A DNA stretch of 49,892 bases from positions 10,731 to 60,622 of the forward strand of contig DKLF01000018.1 of NCBI GenBank assembly GCA_002455655.1, given 5' to 3'. This document shows, piece after piece, positions 26,570-35,700 of the stretch. This DNA is from Oscillibacter sp. UBA6647 (GTDB lineage: Bacteria > Bacillota > Clostridia > Oscillospirales > Oscillospiraceae). The stretch's first letter is position 1, and each line of letters starts with the position of its first letter. The translations under genes and the position numbers were made by a program. Under the pieces are notes generated by a model. It saw only the letters and a program-made list of their open reading frames with translations, did no database searches and was not told where the DNA came from.

Positions 26570-27292
26570 TTAGAACCGTTCGGCAATATACTCCATAATG
26601 CGCTCCACGCAGCGGGCTACCATCTCCTTGCCCTTTTCCGGTGTTGCAGTTGTGGAATCGCCGATGCTGCCGTTATCCGTCTTGTCAATAAACTTAGAGT
26701 AGGTGAGGATATCCGGGAACTTGTTGGACTTAGCCTGCGTACAGGTAATCTCTGCATGATCAACAAGCTCAGGATGGAGATACATCATAACGCTGGTGCC
26801 GCATTCGCTCGCATGGCCATGGGCCATGGCGCCTTGGTTATCGAAGATGCCTTCACAATGAGACTGGGTGAAACGCCACCAGTCGATCTGAAATGCCTTG
26901 ATGCCTCTGTCAAGGTTTTTCTTAATAATGTAGCCGACCGTATCCACATTACCGGCATGTCCGGTAATAAAAATGAAATTCTTCGCGCCGTCTGTGATCA
27001 GCTTGTCCACAAGCCAGTCTAAATAGTCCTCCAGGATCTTGCGCGGCATCACAAAAGTACACGGGAACGAGCCCAATGCGCTCGACTCCCCCGCTTCAAT
27101 TGTCGGTGCGATCAAGGCGCCCGTGCGCTCAGCAATCTGCTCTGCGACTTTCTGGGCGGCAAGCAGGTCTGTCCCCATCGGAAGCTGCGGGCCATACACT
27201 TCGCAAGCGCCGGTCGGAATGATTACGGTTGGATTCTGCTTGAGACGTTCAAGATACTTCTTGCCGGAGAGCTTGCGGATGTAGTATTCCAT
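26570..27292 (-). CDS. Creatininase-family amidohydrolase-like protein
   Basis: A 240-residue member of the creatininase family, whose enzymes hydrolyse cyclic or linear amides such as creatinine or act in cofactor synthesis (MftE, FAPy deformylase). The family signature ExHGPHLPxGTD appears as CEVYGPQLPMGTD at residues 30-42: Glu31 and Asp42 are kept, but the expected metal-binding His is Tyr33 and the second His is Gln. Later ligands look intact (FITGHAGN and HGHASECGTS). ATG at 27292 follows GGGAGGAA; a longer frame to 27415 runs through the promoter. First gene of the operon, so it probably acts on the compound the TRAP system imports. The altered site could mean another metal arrangement or substrate. 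Confidence 0.83.
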   Translation of the reverse strand: MEYYIRKLSGKKYLERLKQNPTVIIPTGACEVYGPQLPMGTDLLAAQKVAEQIAERTGALIAPTIEAGESSALGSFPCTFVMPRKILEDYLDWLVDKLITDGAKNFIFITGHAGNVDTVGYIIKKNLDRGIKAFQIDWWRFTQSHCEGIFDNQGAMAHGHASECGTSVMMYLHPELVDHAEITCTQAKSNKFPDILTYSKFIDKTDNGSIGDSTTATPEKGKEMVARCVERIMEYIAERF

Positions 27293-27372
27293 ACTAAGAT
27301 TCCTCCCAATTTTAACTGCTGCAATATCACATACTGGCACAAAAACCAATACTTGCAGACTGTATTTTCTGT

Positions 27373-27385
27373 GTATGTAGCATAC
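27373..27385. promoter_or_regulatory. Palindrome at the predicted transcription start (operator candidate)
   Basis: GTATG-TAG-CATAC is a perfect dyad centred within a base or two of the expected start site of the creatininase operon. A second, imperfect dyad AAATAT-N8-ATATTT (27447-27466) lies about 75 bases upstream of that start, the distance typical of LysR recognition sites. Both are candidates for the divergent LysR protein. Confidence 0.5.
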
Positions 27386-27386
27386 T

Positions 27387-27415
27387 ATAATATTTATCGC
27401 TTTAACACAGTGCAA
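27387..27415 (-). promoter_or_regulatory. Promoter of the creatininase-TRAP operon
   Basis: Minus strand: -35 TTGCAC (27410-27415), 17-bp spacer, -10 TATTAT (27387-27392), giving a leader of about 85 bases before the start codon. Confidence 0.78.
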
Positions 27416-27596
27416 TTTGAGTTTTGTTATGCGTTTTTTTCATATCAAATATTCCATCCCATATTTTTAGCTTGTTTTTTAATATAATGCCGTATTCTAT
27501 TATGTCAATAATGCATTCAATATTTTTTCTTTACATTTTTATCGAAGTATGTTAAGGAATACGTAAGTAATACTGCGGAAAGGTTAGAAGGGAACA

Positions 27597-28502
27597 ATGA
27601 CAATTGATAATCTTGAATGCTTTGTCACTTTGGCGCAGGAATTAAGTTTTACCAAAGCTGCAGAACGGGCAAATATTTCCCAGACAGCAATCAGTCGAAA
27701 GATTGCCAGCGTTGAGAACGAGCTTCAGGTTTCACTGTTTCTGCGCAACCACCACAAGGTAGAGTTAACGAATGCTGGCCGGGAATTCTATAACAAAACG
27801 GTTCGTATGCTGCAGGAATATCAAAACTCCGTCGTCCAAGCGCAGAATGTGCAAAAAGGTGTACGGGATACCATTCAGGTTGGCTTTGGCGTATATGAGC
27901 ACGTATTGCTTCAGCCCGTCATTCAGCAATTCCTTCGGAAGTATCCTGTGCCGCGAATCAACTGCTTGCAATACAAGTATAAAGAATTGCTTGACGAACT
28001 AATGCGCGATCATATTGATATCATTGTTTCAAGCGACCAATTTATCGCCACAGTTCCGCGCGACAAATTGGTTCTTGCCTTGCTGCATGACCGGCCTTGG
28101 GTATTAGCATTGAACAAAGATAACAAGCTTGCTGCGAACGATGTGATTAATCTTGCGGCGTTGGAAAATGAAAACGTTATTACTATGCACGAAGGCAGCA
28201 TCAGCACAGTACGCAGCGCATTTCGCGGCATGGTTCCATTCTGTTCGATCGACTATGTTAATTCCTTTGAGGCAAAACTTATGCTGATCAATGCAGCGCG
28301 CGGGGTTGGTTTTATTCCATCCTTTGTGGATACCTCGCGTTATGAAAACATCGTTACACGCGGAGTCGATCCGCTTTATCGGCCACGGCGTTATTACGCG
28401 ATCTATAAGAAAGAAAACAGCAACCCGCATACGCAAGTCCTTTTCAATATGCTCGCCAGTTATTATGAAGGTACACTTTGGATGCCAAAGGTCTTTTATT
28501 AA
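27597..28502 (+). CDS. LysR-family transcriptional regulator
   Basis: A 301-residue LysR regulator. The N-terminal helix-turn-helix is clear (LECFVTLAQELSFTKAAERA, then ISQTAISRKIASVENEL), followed by a periplasmic-binding-protein-like effector domain (IQVGFGVYEHVLLQPVI, RGVGFIPSFVDTSRY). It is divergent from the creatininase-TRAP-M20 operon and separated by about 300 bases, the standard arrangement for a LysR protein that controls its neighbour in response to the transported compound or its product. Base composition of this gene and its flanks is more AT-rich than the rest of the window. Confidence 0.94.
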   Translation: MTIDNLECFVTLAQELSFTKAAERANISQTAISRKIASVENELQVSLFLRNHHKVELTNAGREFYNKTVRMLQEYQNSVVQAQNVQKGVRDTIQVGFGVYEHVLLQPVIQQFLRKYPVPRINCLQYKYKELLDELMRDHIDIIVSSDQFIATVPRDKLVLALLHDRPWVLALNKDNKLAANDVINLAALENENVITMHEGSISTVRSAFRGMVPFCSIDYVNSFEAKLMLINAARGVGFIPSFVDTSRYENIVTRGVDPLYRPRRYYAIYKKENSNPHTQVLFNMLASYYEGTLWMPKVFY

Positions 28503-28598
28503 CGGCTTTGCAGTCTTACCTTTTTCCATAACCCGTTACCGGTGGTCTTTATTCGTCTTCGGTCATTTTTGCGTGTGGGTCAGAACTTTTCAAGAAAA

Positions 28599-28630
28599 CC
28601 CCCCGCCGTTTTTATAAAAACGGCGGGGGT
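28599..28630 (-). terminator. GC-rich hairpin terminator next to a tRNA-Thr remnant
   Basis: A perfect 14-bp stem (28600-28613 with 28616-28629; CCCCCGCCG arm) with an AT-rich top. Read on the minus strand it ends in GTTTTC, so it suits a minus-strand transcript such as the tRNA whose 3' half adjoins it. It would also separate lysR from the tRNA region. Confidence 0.65.
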
Positions 28631-28671
28631 TGGAGTTGCTGCCCAGATTCGGACCGAGGACCTCACCTTTG
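28631..28671 (-). pseudogene. 3' half of a tRNA-Thr gene without its 5' half
   Basis: On the minus strand: the 3' side of an anticodon arm (AAAGGTGAGG), a variable loop, a T-arm (CTCGG, loop TCCGAAT, CTGGG, 5 bp with two wobbles), acceptor strand CAGCAAC, discriminator T and encoded CCA. This matches the 3' half of clostridial tRNA-Thr genes. Upstream of it the sequence is unrelated AT-rich DNA, with no D-arm or 5' acceptor strand. The T-loop has one change from TTCGAAT. Either a decayed gene or an attachment-site copy left by an integrative element. Confidence 0.65.
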
Positions 28672-29014
28672 AGTCATATTTAAATGTGGGAACCGTCTCC
28701 CTTTTCTTTGTGTCGTTATGAGTAAACTCGCAAAATACCCTTAGAGCATCCCCGTGCTTATTGCGGTATCTTTCTTACATCTGACACGATTTTTATAGAA
28801 TTGCCAGTTAATCCCGTGCCGCTTGACAAGCATTTCATTCAGATACCAATTTTCATTACCAATAATTGAAATTACCTATAAGTTTATTTGACGGATAGCT
28901 CGATACCTAGACGGATTTCCCGTGTTTATGGTCCTTTGCAAATTGAAGATGGCGGCAACGCATCTTTCGTTTTTGCTTATGGTGAACCGACTTTCAATAC
29001 ACACTCCGAGAAGC
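28672..29014. other. AT-rich spacer without recognisable gene
   Basis: About 340 bases between the tRNA-Thr remnant and the tRNA-Val terminator. No frame above about 60 codons with a start and ribosome site, and no further tRNA arms. If an integrative element once sat here, no integrase is left in the window. Confidence 0.45.
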
Positions 29015-29056
29015 AAAAAAAAAATCCTTTAGAGCCGTAAGGCTCTAAAGGATTTT
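29015..29056 (-). terminator. Terminator of tRNA-Val
   Basis: Minus strand: 13-bp stem ATCCTTTAGAGCC/GGCTCTAAAGGAT (29041-29053 and 29024-29036) followed by about ten T residues; directly after the tRNA 3' end. Confidence 0.93.
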
Positions 29057-29057
29057 G

Positions 29058-29134
29058 TGGTGGACGATACAGGACTCGAACCTGTGACCCCCTGCACGTC
29101 AAGCAGGTGCTCTAGCCAGCTGAGCTAATCGTCC
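29058..29134 (-). tRNA. tRNA-Val (GAC)
   Basis: 77-nt tRNA with encoded CCA. Acceptor stem GGACGAT/ATCGTCC, D-arm with AGCTCAGCTGGCTAGAGC, anticodon stem CCTGC/GCAGG with loop TTGACGT (anticodon GAC), T-arm ACAGG-TTCGAGT-CCTGT. It stands alone with its own promoter and terminator. Confidence 0.96.
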
Positions 29135-29149
29135 GAAGCGAACGAATGA

Positions 29150-29178
29150 ATAATACACGAAAACGACAAGTTTGTCAA
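29150..29178 (-). promoter_or_regulatory. Promoter of tRNA-Val
   Basis: Minus strand: perfect -35 TTGACA (29173-29178), 17-bp spacer, -10 TATTAT (29150-29155), about 16 bases before the mature tRNA 5' end. Confidence 0.88.
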
Positions 29179-29420
29179 CAGCTTTTCAAAAATTCAAGCA
29201 GCAAAAATAAAAAAATGCTGACTGTGGCTTTAAAAGAACCTTCTCATCGTTCGTCAAAACAAAGTCGCCCGAGCGTAAAGAGCTACCTACGGGGCGGCAC
29301 TGTAACTCTTTCGACGAAATTTGTCATTATTTTTAACTGGATTGTCTTCACTTTTTTCTTCTTTGGCGCGTCCTTTTTGTATACAATGGAATACATAAAC
29401 CGGTTAAAGGAGCGAGCAGC

Positions 29421-30302
29421 GTGGCGGGAAGACGAAAAGAGCGGAAAAAGAAAAGAATACGTAAGGGTGTTTTGTTGGTGCTGCTTTTGACGGTGGGTCT
29501 TACAGTGACCACGCCGCTGACGCCCACGCTGGACGCCTCACTGGCCTCCGTGGCGGCGGCGGCCACCCCGGCTGTTCCACAGACGGAGGCGCAGAAGCCG
29601 CCCAAGGCTTGGGCGGATTTTTTGGACGGCCCCACCGGCCCTGCCGCTCCCGGCGAGGAAGCACCCGCCGAAGAGGGCGAAAAAACGGACGCTCTGCCGG
29701 AACCTGAAGCAGGTGGGGAAAGCATTCCTGTGGAAGAAAGCTATTTTGCAGACGCGGCCTTCGTTGGAGACTCCCGGACCGAGGGCTTTCAGCTATACAG
29801 CGGCCTGACGGAAGGTACATATTTTTGTGCGGTGGGTGCCACCGTCCAGACGGTCATGGATAAGGCGACGCAGGAGGGACCTTCGGGGGCTGAGACAATT
29901 TTAAACGCGCTCTCCCGGGGAAGCTACGGAAAAATTTATGTGATGCTGGGCATCAACGAGCTGGGCTGGTACCGCACGGAGGAGTTTACGGAGCAGTATG
30001 CAAAGGTGATTGCCCGCATTCGGGAGGACCACCCCGGGACGACAATTGTAATTGAGTCCCTGCCGCCTGTCAGCGCAAAGCAGGACGCCAAACGAAGCTA
30101 TGTAAAAAACGAGCGCATCGTTCTGTTTAACGGGCTTCTTGAAGATCTGGCAGCGGCGGAGGGCTGCACATTTTTGGACGTGGCCTCAGCCGTGATGGAT
30201 GAAAACGGAACCCTCCCCACGGAACTGACCACCGATGGGGTGCATCTCAACACCGCAGGGTGCAAAAAGTGGCTGGAATATTTGAGGGAACACCCCGTGT
30301 AA
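29421..30302 (+). CDS. Membrane-anchored or secreted SGNH/GDSL hydrolase
   Basis: A 293-residue protein starting with GTG (AAAGGAG eight bases upstream). A positively charged N-terminus (RRKERKKKRIRK) leads into one hydrophobic helix, then a Pro/Glu/Ala-rich linker to about residue 105. The catalytic domain has block I FVGDSRTEGF with the nucleophile Ser, a Gly block (AVGAT), block III GINELG with Asn, and block V DGVHLN with Asp and His. SGNH hydrolases of this layout in Bacillota remove acyl groups from cell-wall or extracellular glycans. It acts outside the membrane. No operon partner. Confidence 0.87.
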   Translation: MAGRRKERKKKRIRKGVLLVLLLTVGLTVTTPLTPTLDASLASVAAAATPAVPQTEAQKPPKAWADFLDGPTGPAAPGEEAPAEEGEKTDALPEPEAGGESIPVEESYFADAAFVGDSRTEGFQLYSGLTEGTYFCAVGATVQTVMDKATQEGPSGAETILNALSRGSYGKIYVMLGINELGWYRTEEFTEQYAKVIARIREDHPGTTIVIESLPPVSAKQDAKRSYVKNERIVLFNGLLEDLAAAEGCTFLDVASAVMDENGTLPTELTTDGVHLNTAGCKKWLEYLREHPV

Positions 30303-30319
30303 TTCCGGAGGCAGGCGCG

Positions 30320-30364
30320 AAAACTGCCGCATTTTCTAGAAAAGCGGAAAATGCGGCGGTTTTT
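30320..30364 (+). terminator. Terminator after the SGNH hydrolase gene
   Basis: A 17-bp stem with one G-T pair (left arm 30320-30336 containing CCGCATTTTC, right arm 30347-30363) followed by T residues. Beyond it, 30365-30568 is AT-rich leader with a TATAAT-like run near 30440 and no gene. Confidence 0.85.
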
Positions 30365-30568
30365 GTGTTATTTATTTTAAATTTAAAAAAAAACGGGCTG
30401 AAAATAAGATGAAGCGTTGTAATTTTAATATTATAATTATATAATACAATAACCTATTATTATTTCATTCACCGTGCGCCAAAGCCCCGCCGCCTCTAGC
30501 GTCACTGTTTGCGGCGGACTCGGCAAGGGCGGACGCGCACGCTGGGAAAGAACGGGGGAAAAAGCGGG

Positions 30569-32767
30569 ATGAATACGCGGCGCAAGATTCTGGTGGTGGA
30601 CGACAGTGTTGCCAACCGCCTGACGCTCTGTAAAATTCTCTCCCGGGAATATGAAACGCTGGAGGCCTCCGACGGGCAGATGGCGCTGGAGATTCTAAAC
30701 CGGGAGTCGCTGAGAATTTCTCTGATCTTTCTGGATATCAGGATGCCTGTGATGGACGGCTACGCGTTTTTGAAAAGCGTGCAGACGGACAAGCTTCTAT
30801 CCGCCATCCCCGTGATTGTTGTAACCCAAAGCGGCGGGGAGGAGGACGAGGTGGAGGCGCTGACCCACGGGGCCATGGATTTTATTACAAAGCCGTACAA
30901 GCCCGGCGTGGTGCTGCACCGAGCCGCCAACATCATCTCCCTGCGAGAGACGGCGGCGCTGGTGAATCAAATGGAGCACGACCGGCTGACCGGACTGCAC
31001 AGCCAGGCGTTTTTCTATCAGCAGGTGCGTCAAGCGTTGCGCCGGAATCCGGACGAGCCCTATGACCTGCTGTGCTCCAACGTGAAGAATTTTAAGTTTA
31101 TCAACGAGGTGTTCGGTCTTGCGGTGGGAGATCAGATTTTGCGCCTGATTGCCCGGGAACTGCGGGACGGGCTGCCGGGCGAGCACTTTTGCGGACGGCT
31201 GCAGGCGGACATTTTCGCGTGTATGGTCCGGCGTGACTCCATAGATTTGGAGGCCGCATTAAGCCGGGCCACGGAGCACATCCGGGGAGAGTCCGGCGTG
31301 AAGAGCTTTTCCATGAAGTGGGGGGTCTATTCCATCACGGATCTGCACATTCCCGTGGAGCAGATGTGCGACCGGGCGCTTTTGGCCTGCAACTCCATCC
31401 GGGGGGAATACGGCCGACTGTTGGCCTTTTACAACGACGAGCTGCGCCAGACCCGGCTGTGGGAAAAAACGCTGGAGGACGGAATGGAAGCCGCTCTGGC
31501 CGCCCGTCAGTTTGAGATTTTTTATCAGCCTAAATTCAGCCTGCGCAGCGGCCGCATCTGCGGCGCGGAGGCGCTTGTGCGCTGGAATCACCCCACTTTG
31601 GGGTTTTTGCTGCCCGAAAGCTTTATGCCGCTTTTTGAGCGCAACGGCTTTATTACCCGTCTGGATCAGTATATCTGGGAGGAGGCCGCCTCTGCCCTGC
31701 GGGAGTGGGAGCTGCGGGGAATGCCGCTGGTGCCCGTCTCCGTCAACGTCTCAAGGGCCGACATCTATAACGTCAATCTGGAGTCTGTGCTGCTGAGAAT
31801 TCGACAGCGGTACGGCATCAAGCCGTCCCTCCTTCATCTGGAGATTACGGAGACGGCCTATACAGAGGACCGCCGTCAGCTTTGCGACGAGGTGACAAAG
31901 CTTCGCAACGCTGGGTTTACCATTGAAATGGACGATTTTGGCAGCGGCTACTCCTCGCTGAATATGCTCAATGAGTTGCCGATTGATATTCTGAAGCTGG
32001 ATATGAAGTTTTTGAAGGAAGATCAGGAGCGGAGCAAGCGCCGCGGAATTCTCAGCTTCGTGGTGAGCCTTGCCCGATGGCTGGACCTTCAGGTCACTGC
32101 CGAGGGCGTGGAATCCGCCGAGCAGGTGGAAAAGCTGCGGAGCATGGGGTGCAACTATGCCCAGGGATATTATTATGCGCCTCCGCTTCCCCGGAAGGAG
32201 TTTGAGCAGTTTCTCGAGGATGTGGATGATTCGCAGGAGGAAAATTCCCTGAAAAATGCGGATATTTTGGAAAAGACCCATATTTTGGAGATGGCCGCCT
32301 ATCAGGACTATCTGACCGGCCTTTTAAACCGCCGGGGGCTGGACGACGCCATGGCGCGGCTGGACCAGTCACAGACCAGCGTGTCGGTCTTTGTGTTCGA
32401 CATGGACAATCTGAAGGACTGCAACGACTCCAAGGGCCACGCGGGGGGCGATGAGATGCTCAGGCGGTTCAGCAGTGTGCTTCGCTCTCATACCCGGGGC
32501 GGGGACATTCTCTCCCGCATTGGCGGGGACGAGTTTGTGGCCGTGATGCCCCGGATGCGCTCGGCAGAGGCCGCCATGAAAAAAGGGCAGGAGATCTGTC
32601 AGGCCTTTCGGGACAGCAGTCCCCATCTGCCCGACGGCTTTTGCCCCTCCTGCTCCGCGGGCATGGCCCTGATGGGGGAGGGAGAATCTTTTGATGCGGC
32701 CTTCGCACGGGCAGATCAGGCGCTTTACCGGGCAAAGCGCAATCAAAAAGGTGTGTGCTTTGCCTGA
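30569..32767 (+). CDS. Response regulator with REC, degenerate GGDEF, EAL and C-terminal GGDEF domains
   Basis: A 732-residue cytoplasmic cyclic-di-GMP enzyme. REC domain at 4-122: DD at 11-12, phospho-acceptor Asp56 in FLDIRMP, Lys in FITKPYKP. A GGDEF-like domain at about 140-290 has the motif region changed to LQADIF, so it is not a cyclase. EAL phosphodiesterase at about 300-545 with all usual residues: GAEALVRW, SVNVSR, LEITETA, EMDDFGSGYSSL, ILKLDMKF, AEGVE, AQGYYY. A complete C-terminal GGDEF domain at about 580-732 with RIGGDEFVAVMP. It could both make and break c-di-GMP under phosphorylation control. ATG at 30569 is preferred over the TTG at 30509 because it begins the REC domain. 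It is followed after 15 bases by a hybrid kinase, its likely partner. Confidence 0.92.
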   Translation: MNTRRKILVVDDSVANRLTLCKILSREYETLEASDGQMALEILNRESLRISLIFLDIRMPVMDGYAFLKSVQTDKLLSAIPVIVVTQSGGEEDEVEALTHGAMDFITKPYKPGVVLHRAANIISLRETAALVNQMEHDRLTGLHSQAFFYQQVRQALRRNPDEPYDLLCSNVKNFKFINEVFGLAVGDQILRLIARELRDGLPGEHFCGRLQADIFACMVRRDSIDLEAALSRATEHIRGESGVKSFSMKWGVYSITDLHIPVEQMCDRALLACNSIRGEYGRLLAFYNDELRQTRLWEKTLEDGMEAALAARQFEIFYQPKFSLRSGRICGAEALVRWNHPTLGFLLPESFMPLFERNGFITRLDQYIWEEAASALREWELRGMPLVPVSVNVSRADIYNVNLESVLLRIRQRYGIKPSLLHLEITETAYTEDRRQLCDEVTKLRNAGFTIEMDDFGSGYSSLNMLNELPIDILKLDMKFLKEDQERSKRRGILSFVVSLARWLDLQVTAEGVESAEQVEKLRSMGCNYAQGYYYAPPLPRKEFEQFLEDVDDSQEENSLKNADILEKTHILEMAAYQDYLTGLLNRRGLDDAMARLDQSQTSVSVFVFDMDNLKDCNDSKGHAGGDEMLRRFSSVLRSHTRGGDILSRIGGDEFVAVMPRMRSAEAAMKKGQEICQAFRDSSPHLPDGFCPSCSAGMALMGEGESFDAAFARADQALYRAKRNQKGVCFA

Positions 32768-32782
32768 GACAGAGGCGGGGTC

Positions 32783-35700
32783 ATGAAGGCGAAAACTGCT
32801 GTTGGAAAAGGGGTGCTGCCAATGAAAGAGTGTGCCGGAGCCATGGGGCAGGTGCAGGAATTTTTGCGGGTTTGGTTTTGCCGCCGGGATGCAGAAACCG
32901 CGTCCCGGTATTTGTCTGACGAGATCGGCTTTATAGGCCCCGGCGGCGGAGAAGACGTTTTGGGCGCCGCCGCCATGAAGGACTATCTCACACAGGACTG
33001 CCGGGAGGAGCCGGGCCAGTTTCACATCGTATTTCTCCACCCATGGGAGCAGCAGGTGGCACAGGGCTGCGCCTGCGTGAAGCTGGAGGTACTCCTGCAA
33101 AATAAAGAATATAGCTGGCGGCTGCGGTTTTCCTTCCTGCTTCGTACGGAAAAGGGACTTTGGCGCGTTTGCCATATCCACATTTCCGAAGCCACAGGCA
33201 ATCAGCGCGGTGGAGAGCACTATCCCCACACGCTGGTGATGGAAAGCTTGAACCGCCAGCGCAGCGACCTTTTAAACGAGGCCATTCCCGGCGGTATGAT
33301 CGGCGGCTATCAGGAGCCGGGCTTTCCGTTCTACTTTGTGAACCAGCGGATGCTGGACTATCTGGGCTATGGCAGCGAGCAAGAGTTCGTGACGGATATT
33401 GCGGGGCTGATATCAAACGGCATTCATCCGGAGGAGCGGGCCGAGGTGGCGCACCGGATCGCCGGGCAGATTGCCGAAAGCGGCGAATACACAGTGGAGT
33501 ACCGGATGAGGAAAAAAACAGGCGAGTACATCTGGGTGCACGATATTGGCCGCAGCGTCACGGCGGAAAATGGGAAGCCCGCAATTATTTCCGTGTGCGT
33601 GGATATCACGGCCTTGCGCATCGCGCAGGAGGACCGGCGCCAACTGCTCAATACCATTCCCGGCGCGGTGCTGCGCTGCCGCTATGCCGAAGGTCTGGAG
33701 GTGCTGGACACCAGCGACGTACTGTACGGCATCACCGGGTATGGACCGGAGGAGCTGGCTCTGGCGGGGAACCGCCTGACAGCCCTGCTGGAGCCGGAGG
33801 ACGCGGAAAAGATTCTCCCGGCCTTTCACGCGCAGCTTGCTGCGGGAGCCGGAAGCGTGTACACCGAGTGCCGCCTGAACCGGCGAAACGGCGAGTCCAT
33901 CTGGATTGCCTTGCGGGGACATATCACGGTTGCAACCGACGGCGGCGAGCCTGTGCTCTTCTGTATGCTGACCGACGTGACCGAGCAGGTGGAGGAACGG
34001 GCACGGGTCCGCAGGCGGTTTCAGCGGGAATCAGACCATGCCACAGAGCTGGCGGCTCCGAATCTGATTGCAAAGGCCCTGGCGGATTTGACGGAGGACG
34101 CGTTCGAGTCCTATTCCGGAGTGGGCGGCGCCGCCACGGCTGCGTATTTTGCCGCTGCCACCGTGGACGAGGCCATGCGCTACATAGGCGACAGTGCCGC
34201 ATCCGGAGAGGATGCGGCCCGTTTTCTGGAGCGATTTTCCCGTGACCGCCTGATGGAAGCCTATGCCTCTGGAGAGACGGACCACAGTGTGGAGTACCGC
34301 CGCCGCCGCGCGGATGGGAAGATGATTTGGTGCCGGACGGTGGGCCGCACCTATCTCACCCCGGAAACCAGCCACCTGACGTTGTTTATTTACAGCTTTG
34401 ACATTACGGAGGAGTGGCTTTCCCGCAGGCTTCTGGAGCAGGCGTCCATCATGGATTATGATTTTCTGATGGACGTGGACATTGAAAACAACCGCTATCA
34501 CGTTGCGGCCCGGGGCGAGGCGGGCGTGATGAACCTGCCCGACAAGGGAGAATTTCATGTGGAGTTCCGCAGGGGTTCCGCCGCCGCGATTCCGGAGGCG
34601 TCCCGGGCGGAATATTTCAGGCAGTTGGATTTTGACAACATCCGTGCCCGGCTGGAGACGAGTCCCTCCTATTCCTTCACGGTGCCAAGCCAGACGAACA
34701 GAGGGCTGCGGTATAAAAAATACAGCCTTTCATACATCGATAAAATCACCGGCCATGTCTGCCTCAACAGAGTGGATATCACCGATATCATTGAAAGTGA
34801 ACAGCGCCAGCAGGAGGCGCTGCTTACTGCCCTTCAGGCGGCAAAGCAGGCCAATCTTGCCAAGAGCGACTTTCTCTCCCGCATGAGCCACGAAATCCGC
34901 ACGCCGCTCAACGCCATTATTGGGATGGCGTCCATTGCCGCCTCCGCAGTGGATGACCGGCAGGAGATTTCAGACTGTCTTGCTAAAATCGGTGTTTCAT
35001 CCCGATTTTTGCTGTCCCTCATCAACGATATTTTGGACATGAGCCGTATTGAAAGCGGAAAGCTGCTGCTCAAAAATCAACCCTTTTCTCTCAAGGACAT
35101 GATCTGCAACACCGCCGATATCATTCGCGCACAGGCGGGGCAGAAGGGCGTGGAATTTGATTGCGTTCTGTATCCCGGGCTGGACGAGGGCTACACCGGC
35201 GACGAGATGAAGCTCCAGCAGGTGCTGGTGAATATCCTGACCAACGCCGTGAAGTTTACCGCGGGTGGCGGAAAGGTCACCTTCTCAGCCGAGGAGGTGA
35301 ACCGCGGGAAGAGCGACGCCACGCTTCGTTTTGTGATCCGGGACACCGGAATTGGCATTGATCCGGGCTTTTTGCCCCGAGTGTTTGATGCGTTTGCCCA
35401 GGAGAGCGGCGGCTCCACCACTGCATACGGCGGTACTGGGCTGGGTCTGGCCATCTCGAAGAACATTGTGGACATGATGAACGGACATATTACCGTCCGC
35501 TCCATTCCAGAGGTGGGGTCTGAGTTCACGGTGGACGTGCGGCTGGGCGCAGGCCCGGAAGAGAGCCCTCGAAAGGAGGAGGCCCTTGCATACAAGGGGA
35601 TGCGGTGTCTGGTGGTGGACGACGACGACGCTGTGTGTCAAAGCACGGTGCAGATGCTTCGGGAGATGGGCGCTGTTGCCGAGGGCGTGGACAGCGGCCC

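Noticed and set aside
33160..34245. 361-codon plus-strand frame inside the hybrid kinase gene
   Set aside because: Arg/Gly/Ala-rich shadow in another frame of the kinase PAS region.
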